Shown: one piece after another, positions 26,801 through 39,000 of the stretch | Numbering within the stretch: the first letter of the stretch is position 1 | Layout: every line of letters begins with the position of its first letter | Assembly: GCA_000149265.1 (NCBI GenBank) | Contig: CH003244.1 | Location: forward strand, 678,432 to 742,431 | DNA length: 64,000 nt | Direction: 5' to 3' | Source of the DNA: Ciona savignyi | Lineage: Eukaryota > Chordata > Ascidiacea > Phlebobranchia > Cionidae | Program-made: the position numbers and the translations under genes | The notes under the pieces: model-generated | Told to the model about the DNA's origin: nothing | The model's database searches: none | What the model saw: only the letters and a program-made list of their open reading frames with translations

Positions 26801-29800
26801 TGTTTTTGTTTAAAATCTCTTTTACCTTGACCTAAGCTAAAATTAAAAAAAAATTTGGTTAAAAAAATGTTTGAAGGTTGTTATACTTCACACCATAAAA
26901 CCACACGACAAAACAAAATCAATGTCTTGTCCACATTTTAAGACTAAATTGACTTTCTAGTGGAAGCGCAAGGAAGATGCAACTCAAAGCACGGCGGTCA
27001 GGATAAGCAATCCTAACCAGTTTGTGCCAACCAATACCGATCCCAGACACGTGCTTGCTATCAGGAAAAGTGTGAGTAATCTAAACTGTAGAGTTGACCT
27101 ACGCTTCCTATATATTTCCATTCAAGCCATGGGAACCTAAATAATTGTGTTTTGATGAATCGATTGTGAAAACCCATCAGATACTAATTTTTACAATGAA
27201 GAATGCTTATTTTGGTGATTTGACTTCTGGCTGTGTTAACATATGGTTAGTTTAAGGCAATTAAATACTTGGTATATGGCAAAAATACTTCAACACTGCC
27301 ACTGTATTTTTATTTTTATTTATTTTGAATTAACAGATGTAAAAAAAAATGAAATAAGGTCTCAAAAAAAGAAAGAAAATAAACCATGACGAATTTCTTT
27401 AAATGATTAAATTGTACACAGTCAAAAAAAGAACTATTTTTAAAAATTTAAATAACAACAAAAAACTTCAATGCATATTTAGCTTTGTTAAAAGCCAAAG
27501 AGCAGCTGTATGGAAAGCACCCATTTTAAATGTTTCCACATCACATTGTGACTTATGTGTTGTGTCATCATCAGTAAATAAAGCACAAACAACACTTGGG
27601 CAGAGGTTTGCAATTTATTTATTGCTGATGATATGTATATCGAGACCTTTCAATTAAGACTTGATGGCTGTTTTGTGCTTTAATATTTAAATGTTTAAAA
27701 AAATCCATATTTAGTTTATTGTGCTGTTGACAGCATTAAAAATTAAGGTGGTAATTCTGCACTTCTAACCCTACTTTTTTCCCAGCCCTATCTCTTCCCC
27801 AAAGAAAAATCCCAATTCAATGCTTAGTGTCCATCTCCATATTCTTGTGTGAGTTTTTAAAACTTATTTATCTCTACAGATTCGAGGGCAAGGCAGAAAA
27901 GAAACAAACAAACCAGGTCCCCAATCCCAACTGCTACATAGTGTGTCTCCAGACCGGAGTGCGGCGGTAAGTTTCACAATTGTTTTGAGGTGGATTTTGC
28001 GGAATATGTTGTACCATGTAAAACAACAGCATTATGTGTGTAGTATGAGTTTCCTATACAGGGATATATTTTTTCAACAATTTTATGTTCAATGGTGTTC
28101 ATTTTGAAATAACACAAAGTCTAACTTTTATTTTCCAATAAATTCGATTATTTTCCCATAAACTCAATATTATAGTGTTTAAGTTACTTAACACTATGAA
28201 GTGTGAGATTTAAACTGTAATGCTCTTTACTATCGGCTGGTTACTATACTTGGTAACCCTGAGGGAATTGTGGGAGAAACTTGACTTCTAGTTGCGAACC
28301 TTTGGGAATTGTGATTAAATTAACTGACTGACGCATTAGTGCAATAGTGCAATCGGTAACAAATTGGCTTGTGAGCCGGAAGGTTTCTGTTTCAAAACAC
28401 TACAATCCTCTATTCCTTACTTCAAAAATACTTTCTAACACACCTAACATGTATTGATTATCGCATTTTTTAAATCTATTGATTATGGTAGCTTGTTTAC
28501 AGAATTATAAGTATTGATTATAGTTGATGAGACGTCAATGAATTTATTGGATGGATTCGTAATACAATTCCCATCTTGTGGTATTAAATGACTGCTCCAG
28601 AAAAGTAATGACCAACCACTCATGCAATGTAATAGCATGACAATCAACTATGGGGGTCATATTTAAATATTTCAATTGATTTGTAGATGATAATCCCATA
28701 TACAGAGTCTTTGATTGACCCCATGTGCAGGGTTTTTGATTACCCCCATGCATAAGGCCAAAGAAGGTGTAACAACACAACCCTCCATACACTTGTGGAA
28801 ATTCAACTGTTTATTTATCAATCATGATTAACTTCTTTTCCATCTAGTTAAAAACTGACTCCTACCTTTCCTGTGCCTTTGATGATGTTGCCGGTATTCT
28901 AATTAATCCTTTATCTGATAATTGTGAGGTAATGACCATTGGCTCCTAAATCATCCATTTTTCATGGTCTTCTTGTGTCTTTCACATGCGCGTTATCCAT
29001 TCATAATTCATTTAAAATGATCGGTTTGGTGCATATCTTGACTTAACCAATATTTCTTTCCGTTTCTCTTTCTATTCTTTATTGTTGCATACCAGATACT
29101 GGACAAGCTAAAATTAGGCAGACAATTGTTTCAAAAATCTTGCATAATAATATATGTATGTATACAGATCAACATTTTGGGAGGTCCATATAGCTAGGTC
29201 TAAAACTGGTGAATCCTTTTAATACCATCAGATTGTTCAGCTGTGTGATTCATACTTTTGCGCCATATGTATAAGATGCTTTTCTGTTTCATCCTGCTCA
29301 ATTGACCCATGTATATTTAAGTTCAAAAAAGAATTCTAACTTTTATGGTTTTGTTGTTCAAACTATTTTTACCCCAAAAAGCGTGTGGTAATAAAATATG
29401 TCAACTTTAAACTTTGCTTTACACATAGTATATAATGTTTATCCTCATGGGTGTTAAAATACGTCAGTCACCAGATTACCTGTGCCCACAGTGGGGTTGC
29501 TAAAAGTATTGCAGATGAAGACATTTAAACATTAATGTCAACTCATTAAGTCATTAGTTTCCGGCAAAGTCTAGTAATATACCTTGCCCAAGGACACCTC
29601 CAACTAACTGGTAACTAGTTTTGATCGAACCATCTTTTATGACAGTCAAACCTGTTACATAATGCAATTAAAACTTACTAGTTCTAAATGCTGCATTTTT
29701 TACCAAATTGTTAGCAGTCATTTATATTTTCTTCATATTTAACTGTTAAATTTGAAAATTCTTTTGTAAGCTTGGCTTTTTTTATCTACAATTTCATCAA

Positions 29801-31509
29801 AATGTTCTACATAGAATGCACTGTATGATGGAACAATGCAACCCATTTACACTCATCCAAAACCATACCGAATTTTTCAATACTTTTCTACTGCTTTTCT
29901 CAAATATTTCTGTAAAAAATTCATAACATTGTGTCAGTAAAGAAATGCAAGAGAAGTATAGTGACATCTCAATTAATCTACTCCTTTTAAGTTGATTACT
30001 GCAAAATTTAATACTGTTGACGTGTTGAGTTAGAATGTAAAATACTGTTAAATAAGACTTGAATATACCTAACTGCCCATAAGACAATGCCATAGTTGTG
30101 TAGAAATGCAGTTGTTTCATTTTTCCAATTAATACCAACATCCACCCAGGGTGACAACGAGAGAATAGTGACGTCAAGCAAGGGTATCATACAACGGGGG
30201 GAGGAGGTGGTGTTAGTGGCCCCTGCTGGACCCCCCAACCCATTCAACGAGATGACCCAGGATGACCTTAAGAAATACCAACAACAAGTTCTAAAAGGTA
30301 AAATGTAGCCACTATGGTAGTTGATTCTTTTAAAAAATTGCCCAACATTAAAATGAAAAACAAGGACGGGTAACTTAGTAGTTATATCTTATATGTATAG
30401 ATGACTGGTAACAAAAAAACTCAAATTCAGTTTAAGATATATATTTCAACACAATTGGAATTTCTAGTATCCTAGAATGTGAAATTGAGGCTAGTTGAAA
30501 GTTATTATTGTTTCCAGAAATAACCGTTATGTTTCTGTGATTAACTAAATGGTTTTAACTAATAATACAAAATCATACTGTAATTTCTCCAGCATCCTGA
30601 GTATTTCTAAATGTGTTGCGATTATGTCATATTTTGCTGATTCAGCAGTTCTCTCATGATACCTGGTATAAGGTCTGGAAGGTTACTGTTTAAAAACTAC
30701 TACCTAATTACCTTGTGCCTATATTCCGGTTACTAACACTAAATAAATGTACAATACCCCAGTCAAACCCAACTACAGGTTAACATTGTAATAAAGTCAA
30801 TGTCAGGCCTGGGATACACAAGCTTATCCCAACCCCCTGCTCACACAGGTGAGGAGCCAGAAACAACCTCGCCACCCGAAGAGACAGCCTCACCTCCACA
30901 AGTTGAGGAAGTGATTGAAGAGCAAGCTCCAGTGGAGGATGCTCCCACTGAGGTGAGGATGGATGTGGAGGAGTCGATGAGGGAGCAGACACAGGAGGAT
31001 GTTGTCCTCCCAACCAAGGAGGTTGCAGCGCTTGTCATCGAGGAGACAGAGTCCAGAGGTAGAAATATTTACTAAGAAATTTGTGGATTGTATTCCACTA
31101 AGATTTATTTTAAACCTAAAAGTCGATATTTAATCATAAGACCTCCGGATGACTTTTGTTCTTTTTTATATAATTTTCTTACAAGGAAAACATTTGTTTT
31201 AATTTTTCCAAATAAAAAACAAAAAAATACTAAATTTGGAATATTTTAGAATCTACTCCAAATGAGTTGGTTGTGTCATCTCCTTCAAGCAGTTTGGCCC
31301 CATCTCCTGCCCCACCTGTCCCCGATGACCCCCTTGTTACCAGGAGTGGGTTACCTGGGAATTTCCCTTCACCCAACCAGTCAGCTGTACGATCCGACGA
31401 AGACGTGATATATAGGAATACGGATTCCCCTGGAAGCAAGAAGAAAATGGAGAAAAAGAAGAAGAGAAGCTCTCTTAGTTTTTTGAAGAAAAAAAAGCAA
31501 AAGGAATAA
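17842..31509 (+). CDS. ADD: Adducin, complete, membrane-skeleton protein
   Basis: Adducin caps actin filaments and recruits spectrin to them at the membrane. Core exons: 17842-17868, 18404-18538, 18834-18960, 19505-19531, 20536-20687, 21086-21172, 22878-23021, 23459-23602, 24570-24668, 24928-25104, 25846-25945, 26566-26714, 26961-27071, 27880-27966, 30150-30297, 30849-31058, 31250-31509 (727 residues; phases continuous). Residues about 100-315 are the class-II-aldolase-like head ([60 protein letters not shown]). The neck contains SPRTKTKWKRKED. The tail is Glu/Pro-rich and ends in a lysine-rich MARCKS-related segment with the serine-containing core SLSFLKKKK, a known PKC/calmodulin site in vertebrate adducins. 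The first two exons are the least certain: an in-frame ATG also opens exon 2 at 18404. The sequence does not match one vertebrate paralogue (ADD1/2/3) best, fitting a pre-duplication gene (inference). The 100-N gap at 24005 lies in an intron and removes no conserved residues. Confidence 0.93.
19505..19531 (+). CDS. ADD: 27-base adducin exon, possibly optional
   Basis: Acceptor tgtttag and donor g|gtaact flank 27 bases in phase 1-1, encoding roughly GDGLVGLKT. Skipping it also leaves the frame open, because the flanking exons have the same phase. It occupies the place of the variable stretch just before the conserved PxNDL motif of the adducin head. The call rests on splice sites and phase only. 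Confidence 0.55.
22666..22793 (+). repeat. Short tandem repeat in adducin intron 6
   Basis: Three imperfect copies of a unit of about 43 bases: aaaccatttcaactcggtag..., aaaccatatcgacttgg..., aacccatttcgacttag..., each followed by taaatgtc(g/a)aaaaacaa. It ends about 85 bases before the acceptor of the exon at 22878. Confidence 0.75.
24005..24104. other. Assembly gap, 100 N
   Basis: Exactly 100 N, the conventional size for a gap of unknown length. It lies in the adducin intron between 23602 and 24570. The protein is continuous across it when compared with the family, so no coding sequence appears to be lost. Confidence 0.95.
24391..24568 (+). repeat. Minisatellite made of splice-acceptor copies
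   Basis: Tandem units of about 32 bases reading (g)tgatgtttcttgtaacaatatatatatatccata, with alternating tag-gtgatgtttctt and tatgtgagatttctt versions. The last unit runs directly into the true acceptor and exon start (ctatag|GTGATGTTTCT) at 24570. At least two internal units keep an intact acceptor-like junction (ctgtag|gtgatg at about 24425, ccatag|gtgatg at about 24497). Confidence 0.85.
26346..26351 (+). CDS. ADD: Candidate 6-base adducin microexon
   Basis: GAGAAG sits between a good acceptor (ttttttgctgccattgatgctttag) and a perfect donor (gtaagt). The flanking exons 25846-25945 and 26566-26714 join in phase 1, so six bases would change the junction from E-D to E-G-E-D without a frame change. 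Microexons of this size are known in chordates. There is no homology support, so this is a splice-site-based candidate only. Confidence 0.4.
28848..28928 (+). CDS. ADD: Candidate 81-base adducin cassette exon
   Basis: Acceptor cttttccatctag and donor gag|gtaatg enclose 81 bases that are open in the required phase 0 (27 codons, from LKTDSYLS to SDNCE). Joining 27966 directly to 30150 also keeps the frame, so this would be an optional insert between the neck and the conserved tail segment. I do not recognise the peptide in other adducins. Retaining both splice sites and an open frame is suggestive but not proof. Confidence 0.4.
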
Positions 31510-32897
31510 GAGAGAGGTGAAAGAAAAAAGCAATAGTGTGTCGAAGTTACTTATGTTGAAAACTGTTTCTTGTTCCGCTGCCATATCTGGTTGAAATACT
31601 CGATTTTCAAGAAAAAAACGTTTATTTTATCAAGCATAACTCATTGCACCAGTTGCAGCATTTTTGCAATGAATGTTTTCAGTTTTTTTCATAAATTGAA
31701 CAGCCCTTTTTGGCTATGCTTTTTTAAACAAGCTATCTTCTTTCAATTTCTACACCAGTCTATGTAATTACCAGCATAAATGACCTGCTTCAGTAAAGTT
31801 TTGTTGTTTTTATCGTCTTGATTTTAAGAAACAAAAGTTGTTGCGGTTACTGGTCGTTTTCGTAGCAAGAAATTTATGCGTTCTTCCCGTTTGCATTTCA
31901 CGCTTGGTGCTTCTCCAATTCATATACTAACCATTGCGTGTATAGTGTTAAAATTACTGTGCTATGTTTTTGTTTAAGAATGTCCGAGGACGAAATTTGT
32001 GTGTTTGAAATGTTTTGTTGTTTTTTTTTCGAAAAGATTTTAGTTAAAAAAAATTGATTTTCTTTGTAAAAATCTTTATGAAAACTTTGTGTGTATTTTT
32101 AACAAATCTTTTGTAAATTGTTGATACCCATGTAGTTTTAAATCATTAAGTTTCAGTGTGCACTCATTTAAACAAGTAACCAATATTCTTTGTGGTTGGG
32201 TAAGTATATTTAATTCAACGTTTGGTTAAATTCACAACGTTTCAAAGACAACATTTTACTCCAATATAGCTGTAGCTGTCCTAGTGGATTAGATCACTGT
32301 CATTTAGTAGAACTTTTTTTCTTGCACTAACGTGAAATACCGTCACCTACAAAACTAGTCCCCAAAGACCATCAATGTTCTGACTTTTTATCCAGTTTTA
32401 AGTTTTCTTCAATCCCGTTTTATGGCATCATCTTCAGTTTCAATATGTCAGTTATCAAACTAACCAAAGTCACCAACCCTGTAGCTTTTGTAAATTTCGC
32501 ACTTTATTATTACGTACTCCCAAAACGCTTTTAGAACGCCGGTTTTACCATTGCTCTGTAAATATGCTGCCATTGTGTAATAATTTCTGTTTAACACTAT
32601 GACGAAACCTGCATTTAAACGCTTTAATATGGTTGTTCGCATTTGGTTTATAAAGCTACAATTCTGGAGTGTTCCTGTCATTAAAAAATTCGACATCATT
32701 TTCATTCAATATAAAGCTGCTTGATCAACTCTACGTGTGTGTATTCTGACCAGAATTGAAAGTTAACAGACCGCCATTTTTACCAGGCAAGTTTCGAATG
32801 GATTCGTAACTGCGACCGTTTTTATAAATAAACTCCGTTTACTGGAGCTATTGCAGTGTTAATGTGTATATTTAAGACGTTTGTATAATTTAGCACA

Positions 32898-33010
32898 ATT
32901 GGGTTGATGGGTTCCACAAAATTAAAAAAAACGCCTAAATCAGAGGTGATCTGACGATTTCCCATGTGTTCTTCTTCACGGGGATAAACATGAATATATC
33001 CTATCCTATT
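32898..33010 (+). repeat. 5'-truncated SINE copy
   Basis: Contains gggttgatgggttccacaaaatt, then a deletion, then gaggtgatctgacgatttcccatgtgtt, cacggggataaacatgaata and a tatcctatcc tail. The tRNA-like head is absent, as expected for a 5'-truncated insertion. Confidence 0.7.
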
Positions 33011-34063
33011 GTTCTTGTCGTAAAATGGGCATTCATCCGAATACCACATCTCTACAGGAGGTATTGTTCTGCGTTATTTGATATTAGAATACTTCAATTT
33101 TTGAAAGACCGGTTACAGGGTGTGTCCACTGTACATTCGGCATATGTACACAAGCAGGTGCATGCATTATCTACCGCACAGCTGAATCAAATGGGAGCTC
33201 ATCGAAACAAGCTGGTGGTTTTCTTCATCGCGTCCTTGTCAGGGCACTTAGCGAATATTAATTAAACTCAGTAGACCTAGGACTTAAAAGACTAGAAATG
33301 TCTCACTCATATAAAATATATACAAAAGCTATGGAAATCTGACAGTTGGCGCCAGGTATCTGGATGATAGTCCGTCTTATGACGCTACCTAAGTTTTCCT
33401 AAATCACAAAAAAATTATGTTCCATCCTGTCCAAACGAATGTTGCTTAGACTTTATCGGCCTATGATTTGAAAATGTATAACAAAGTTCTGTCAGTCATC
33501 TTGGCGATTAGTGCGACCAATTTATATACAGAATAGTTACATACAAAATCGGTCTTGGTAACAAACCCATCGCTCGCACGATATTTCACCGGGTAAAAAT
33601 ATATACTGTGAACTAAAGGAATTATATTATTTAAAGTGTTAAATTTTTTAAAAAAAATCATGAATAAAAAAACGAATTAAAAACTCTGCAGAAATATTTA
33701 ATGGTATATATAAAGAAATATAGCCATGCGTAATCAATGAAAGCACATTTTTATTTTTTAAAATACAATTCTGTCACGGCGGTAGAAATAACATTACGAT
33801 CGATAGATGTCGCCCTAACAAAGAAGGTGTTTCGCCGCGTGTTTGTTCAATTTACACACACCCTCGTTCGTGCACACACACGTAAATGCATTGTAATACA
33901 AATTTCGACGCAAGAGTCAGAGGCACACACAACACCGGTTGGTTTTTGACTATTGTGTTGCCGACCGACCGTCCATTTCGCAGAATCATCTCTTCTAGTT
34001 TTAGATTTCCTTTGTTACAGACTGGAAGGTACAATTTATTACCTATTTTTTTTGTAAAATATA

Positions 34064-34120
34064 AGCCTTAAATATCCAGGTAACGTGTAAGGCTGTAGGA
34101 TAAAATATAAGGTTTAGATT
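34064..34120 (+). repeat. Dispersed repeat, copy 1
   Basis: About 55 bases around aggtaacgtgtaaggctgtaggataaaatataaggttt, repeated almost exactly at 36149-36205. The two copies differ by a few substitutions at their edges and then diverge. No terminal inverted repeats or target duplications were seen, so the family is unknown. Confidence 0.6.
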
Positions 34121-34846
34121 ACTTCCATTTCTTGGAAGTTTTAAGTAGCCTATCAAACATTTATAAAATATTGTTAAGTCACCCAGTTTACTACATTTTT
34201 AGTTTTGTTATTTAATGGTTTTAAAATTAGAAATATATTATTTCTCTGTATATCAGTTTTAAAGTGCAGTTTTAAAACTTAATCAGCTAGCTAAACATAG
34301 CTAACCATTGGTTACCAAATGTCCCTTTTCACAATTCTGTTGCTTAAAATATTTTCTGAGGCTTCAATTTTAAACTTTTGAACAAAAATTGATGAAGAAA
34401 GAATATTTATGGTTACGCAAGTAATGTTCAACCACTTAACATTTAATAAAACTTCAGTAACTGTTGTTTACGCTGGCGTCTGCATAACATTTTCGAGACC
34501 AAATGGGGGTATATACCGATTGACATTGGTGACCGTAACATTATACCTGTACAAAATTTAGCTAAATGAGAATTAAACCTGCAGAGTTAAAACAATGGAA
34601 ATAAAATTGCGTGAGATTATTTGGTTCTAAGGTGGTTAAGTTAAGAGGGTTAGAAGATGATGGATATAGGGATAAGGGGTCGAGGGTTTAGAGATCAGAA
34701 CCAGAGGTTAGAGTTAGGGGATTAGCGATTAGAAATTAGGTTTATGTTTGTATGGGAACATTTTGGTTTATATATAATGCATTTAATACTCGTTTATATG
34801 TGATGCATTTAATATGTCAAATCCAATACAATATTGTTGTATAGAC

Positions 34847-35287
34847 CAGTGCTTCGCAATCAGTGTGCCGTGCCACAATACTAAGCCGCAAGACAACGGT
34901 ACATCGCTTTGGATCGCTTGTATCGCTTATTATACTTCGTAATTACAAAAGCCTTGATAATAATGTTAGGGTTGGGGTTGAGATTAGTGTTTGGGACAGG
35001 GTTAGAATTACTTTCCATAGCAATCTAAGTGATCCAAGCGATCCAAGCGGTCCTGTAGTATTTAGAGGTACCCGCAAGACCATGCTAGGGGTGCCACGAG
35101 ATAATAAAATATATTTTTTAAACACAGTTTTTACCAAATAAAAAAATTAGTTTTATATCAAATATATAGCTTTTCTTTTTTAGTATAATAACAAATATAT
35201 GGCTTTTTACAATTTTGACTGCAATGTACCATCACATTTAGTAAGTTTCTAAATGTGCCTTGTTTAAAAAAAGGTTGCAGAGCACTG
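34847..35287. mobile_element. Decayed non-autonomous hAT-like element
   Basis: The ends form imperfect terminal inverted repeats: cagtgcttcgcaatc at the left and the complement of ggttgcagagcactg at the right (cagtgctctgcaacc). The flanking 8-mers gtatagac and gtataaat match at six of eight positions, consistent with an old 8-base hAT target duplication. At 441 bases it has no transposase frame. Family is inferred from TIR style and TSD length. Confidence 0.55.
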
Positions 35288-35485
35288 GTATAAATTTTAA
35301 ACAAATATAGATAATGCAATCCTGAACTTATATACAAATACACTGCAAAAGCTTCTGGCAAATTAAATGTCTGTATAACTTATTCTGGCCAGCCCACTGA
35401 AATTAAAACATATTGTATTGCAATTAATTCAATGTTTTTTATTATACCGTTTTCCGGTTAAAGAAATTCACAAAACGTTGTTGCA

Positions 35486-35500
35486 ATGTCGAAATGTGGT
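35486..35500 (+). CDS. Possible alternative first coding exon of beta-TrCP
   Basis: ATG TCG AAA TGT GGT followed by the strong donor gtaagt. Splicing to the acceptor aacacag at 36027 would read CCT CGT ACA and then the ATG at 36037 in frame. This would add eight residues to the N-terminus. Only splice-site quality and phase support it; the acceptor has a weak pyrimidine tract. Confidence 0.25.
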
Positions 35501-36036
35501 GTAAGTTTTATTTTTACATTTGGGTAACCAAACGTAATACCCAAATATGGTCACAACTCTGTTTACTAAAGTTTAAAAACTAAAAAGTTTTCACAAGCTT
35601 TAAAACTGAAGTTTTAAAAAGGAAAACAAAATTCCGTTTTGAAACCTTTGGTAACCAAAGTTTTACCATATTAGGGCATCATGTTTGTTATACCCACATG
35701 TGAAAATGGATTGCCAGTGCATTAGAGCCTTTCCTAAACATATGTTTAAATTTTATTTATTGCTAAACACTGTATTATGTCAAAAGTGATTAACTTATAG
35801 GCATGTTATATCAAGCCTGTAAGTTGTTGTTTTCCTATTCTTTGAAACTTATTTGCATAGACTTGCTAGGTTTACACAGTACTTCTGCATTTTGAACACA
35901 AACCTGCATCTTTACTATTTTGTTTTAGACATTGATATAAAGTAATAGGTGTGGTCTTTTTATTTGTCTTTTTGATTAATGAATTTTCGCAAAGCTGGTG
36001 GTAGCAAAGAATAGAATTTTAACACAGCCTCGTACA

Positions 36037-39000
36037 ATGGACAGTGACACTGATGACTGCATCTTTGAAGGGGATGAAGAAGTAGCACCACAACCAAGAA
36101 TGGTATAGAATCTGATTGTCTTGTTTAGCCTTTATCCTAAAAAAAATATAAGACTTATATACCCAGGTAACGTGTAAGGCTGTAGGATAAAATATAAGGT
36201 TTGGGTTATTTCTATATTGTAGTGTGGGTAAAATCAATTTATAGATTTAAGCACTTTTAAAGGCAAACAAACTTGTTGGTTCATTTTTCTCCCTTGCCCT
36301 GCTCATTATGCAGTGGGTTATAAACAATACATTACATATCATCGCTAAATTAACATTAAGTCAAATTACTTCCTTAATCGTTTATTTCAACTGTTTAAAG
36401 CTCTCTACAATTAACACAATTCGCTCAACCATCTGTAGGATTCCCCACACCACATGGAAATAGCAAACAACGACGATTCCTCAAACGACGAAGAGATGGA
36501 TGATAATCTTCCTGCGGCAGTTATGATGCAGGTGATACCCATCTTTGGTTATTTTTAATCATTTGTTGTGTTTTCTAAGGACTAAATGTGCTTTCCGCTA
36601 CTTTCATATTTGGAACTGCTTACCTGTATTTGTTTTGTCATTTTTAAGTCAAATTTGGCGTAAATTATAATAAATAATTGACATTTTTAGCACCATTACA
36701 ATAGGCTCTAGATGTATAATGATATTTAAAAATAGAATTCAGTGGAATTATGCCTTTACATTGCCCAATTACAGGTTTACATTGTATTTAAGTGACTTTA
36801 AAAAATAATGCCATGGTATATTATTTTTTATATCCTAGGTATTTATTTAAATTGTCTTGTAAACATAACAATCACAGAAATAGTGGTTGTATGTGGTCTC
36901 CTAATAACAATAATAATATGTATGATGTCATGAAGCATATTATTATTTCCTGTCCAAGTACTAGTTAATATCAACAATAGAAATACTTCTATGTTAAGGC
37001 ATTAATTATTTGAAGTTTGTTGAATATAGATCATAGCATTTAAAGGGCAATTTTAATAATTTATCCTCTTAACTTTTAGTAACAGTGATGCACTTAATTT
37101 TTTTGATTTGTTTGAGTATTATAAAAAATTATAAATTAAGCTAATATCCACTTTGCATACAAAAAACTGTTTAAAGTTTTTGTCATTATTTAACTACCCT
37201 TGAATTCCAGGGTGTTCCTGTGTCAATTGGAATCGATCACCCCAATCCCCCTACTCAGAGCGAAGTGTCGAACCCCATGCAGCATCAGTCTGTCACCCTG
37301 TCTATCCTCCCCTCTTCCCCCAACATTCAGACCCTCCAGGACCGATATGACGGGGTTCGAACCCCCGACAACCAAAAACATTTTGGCATCGATGACTACA
37401 ACTTATCGCAAACGGTTTTATCCCCGAAAATGCGGAAACTTAGCCAGCAGCTTAGCCTAAGTGAAAGTTACAAAAATGAAAGGGATGCTTGCACAAAACA
37501 TTTTGACACCTGGTCTGAACAAGAACAGGTATGGAAATGATGTATTGGAATAATATGGTAATGATTATTGTTCAGATTAAACTGTAAATTGCTTGAAAAA
37601 CACAGTAGCGATTGTTATACCTCAAAAATAGTTGAAATGTAACAACAGTAAAAATATACCTACATAAAACATTCTGTATTTTCGAGCTATTAGTTAGTTG
37701 ATATTGGTACTTAGTCATTATTGCAGTCTGAATTAAGCAACGACCATCTATCTGTTGGTGGGGAGTTTGTAGCAAATAATCGTGGGTGGGCCCATCTTTT
37801 GCCATGTTTCTCGCTGCATCTTTAAGAAAGGAGTTATCTTATTAAGTTGAAACATCCGCTATTTGTGTGTCAGCACGTGCCTAATAGCGGCAGTTAAATA
37901 GCTTTTATAGTTCATGGGTAAAAATTTTTGTTTTATGAAATCAGACAAATAGCTTTAGATCGATGGTCAATTGGTTAGTGACTGATGTATTTTTACGCCT
38001 AACCCTGATTATGATACATCTCATGCTTGTAAATAATAAATCGAAAAATANNNNNNNNNNNNNNNNNNNNNNNNNNNNNNNNNNNNNNNNNNNNNNNNNN
38101 NNNNNNNNNNNNNNNNNNNNNNNNNNNNNNNNNNNNNNNNNNNNNNNNNNNNNNNNNNNNNNNNNNNNNNNNNNNNNNNNNNNNNNNNNNNNNNNNNNNN
38201 NNNNNNNNNNNNNNNNNNNNNNNNNNNNNNNNNNNNNNNNNNNNNNNNNNNNNNNNNNNNNNNNNNNNNNNNNNNNNNNNNNNNNNNNNNNNNNNNNNNN
38301 NNNNNNNNNNNNNNNNNNNNNNNNNNNNNNNNNNNNNNNNNNNNNNNNNNNNNNNNNNNNNNNNNNNNNNNNNNNNNNNNNNNNNNNNNNNNNNNNNNNN
38401 NNNNNNNNNNNNNNNNNNNNNNNNNNNNNNNNNNNNNNNNNNNNNNNNNNNNNNNNNNNNNNNNNNNNNNNNNNNNNNNNNNNNNNNNNNNNNNNNNNNN
38501 NNNNNNNNNNNNNNNNNNNNNNNNNNNNNNNNNNNNNNNNNNNNNNNNNNNNNNNNNNNNNNNNNNNNNNNNNNNNNNNNNNNNNNNNNNNNNNNNNNNN
38601 NNNNNNNNNNNNNNNNNNNNNNNNNNNNNNNNNNNNNNNNNNNNNNNNNNNNNNNNNNNNNNNNNNNNNNNNNNNNNNNNNNNNNNNNNNNNNNNNNNNN
38701 NNNNNNNNNNNNNNNNNNNNNNNNNNNNNNNNNNNNNNNNNNNNNNNNNNNNNNNNNNNNNNNNNNNNNNNNNNNNNNNNNNNNNNNNNNNNNNNNNNNN
38801 NNNNNNNNNNNNNNNNNNNNNNNNNNNNNNNNNNNNNNNNNNNNNNNNNNNNNNNNNNNNNNNNNNNNNNNNNNNNNNNNTCCACCCTATTGACTTTATT
38901 CCTTGTAAAAGATTTTGTAGTGTTTGCTATAGATAAAGCAGTGTGCTAAAATTGAAAGCTCTTATTTTAACCTTGCGACGTCAGGATATTTAAAGTCTGT

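Larger units (their letters stand above)
31510..36036. other. Intergenic region between adducin and beta-TrCP
   Basis: About 4.5 kb with the adducin 3' UTR at the left, a truncated SINE (32898-33010), a hAT-like element (34847-35287), one half of a dispersed repeat pair (about 34064-34120), and the beta-TrCP upstream region at the right. The stretch 34640-34740 is rich in ggttag/ttaggg-like words without regular spacing. No conserved protein was recognised in the short open frames. Confidence 0.5.

Noticed and set aside
27403-27657. 84-codon frame between adducin exons
   Set aside because: It lies in an intron, has no recognisable domain and no matching splice phases.
34640-34740. Telomere-like ggttag/ttaggg words
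   Set aside because: The spacing is irregular and no run of perfect hexamers is present, so it is not an interstitial telomeric array.
37941-38949. Two open frames of more than 300 codons on opposite strands
   Set aside because: They are made almost entirely of unknown residues from the 830-N gap; only short unrelated ends are real sequence.
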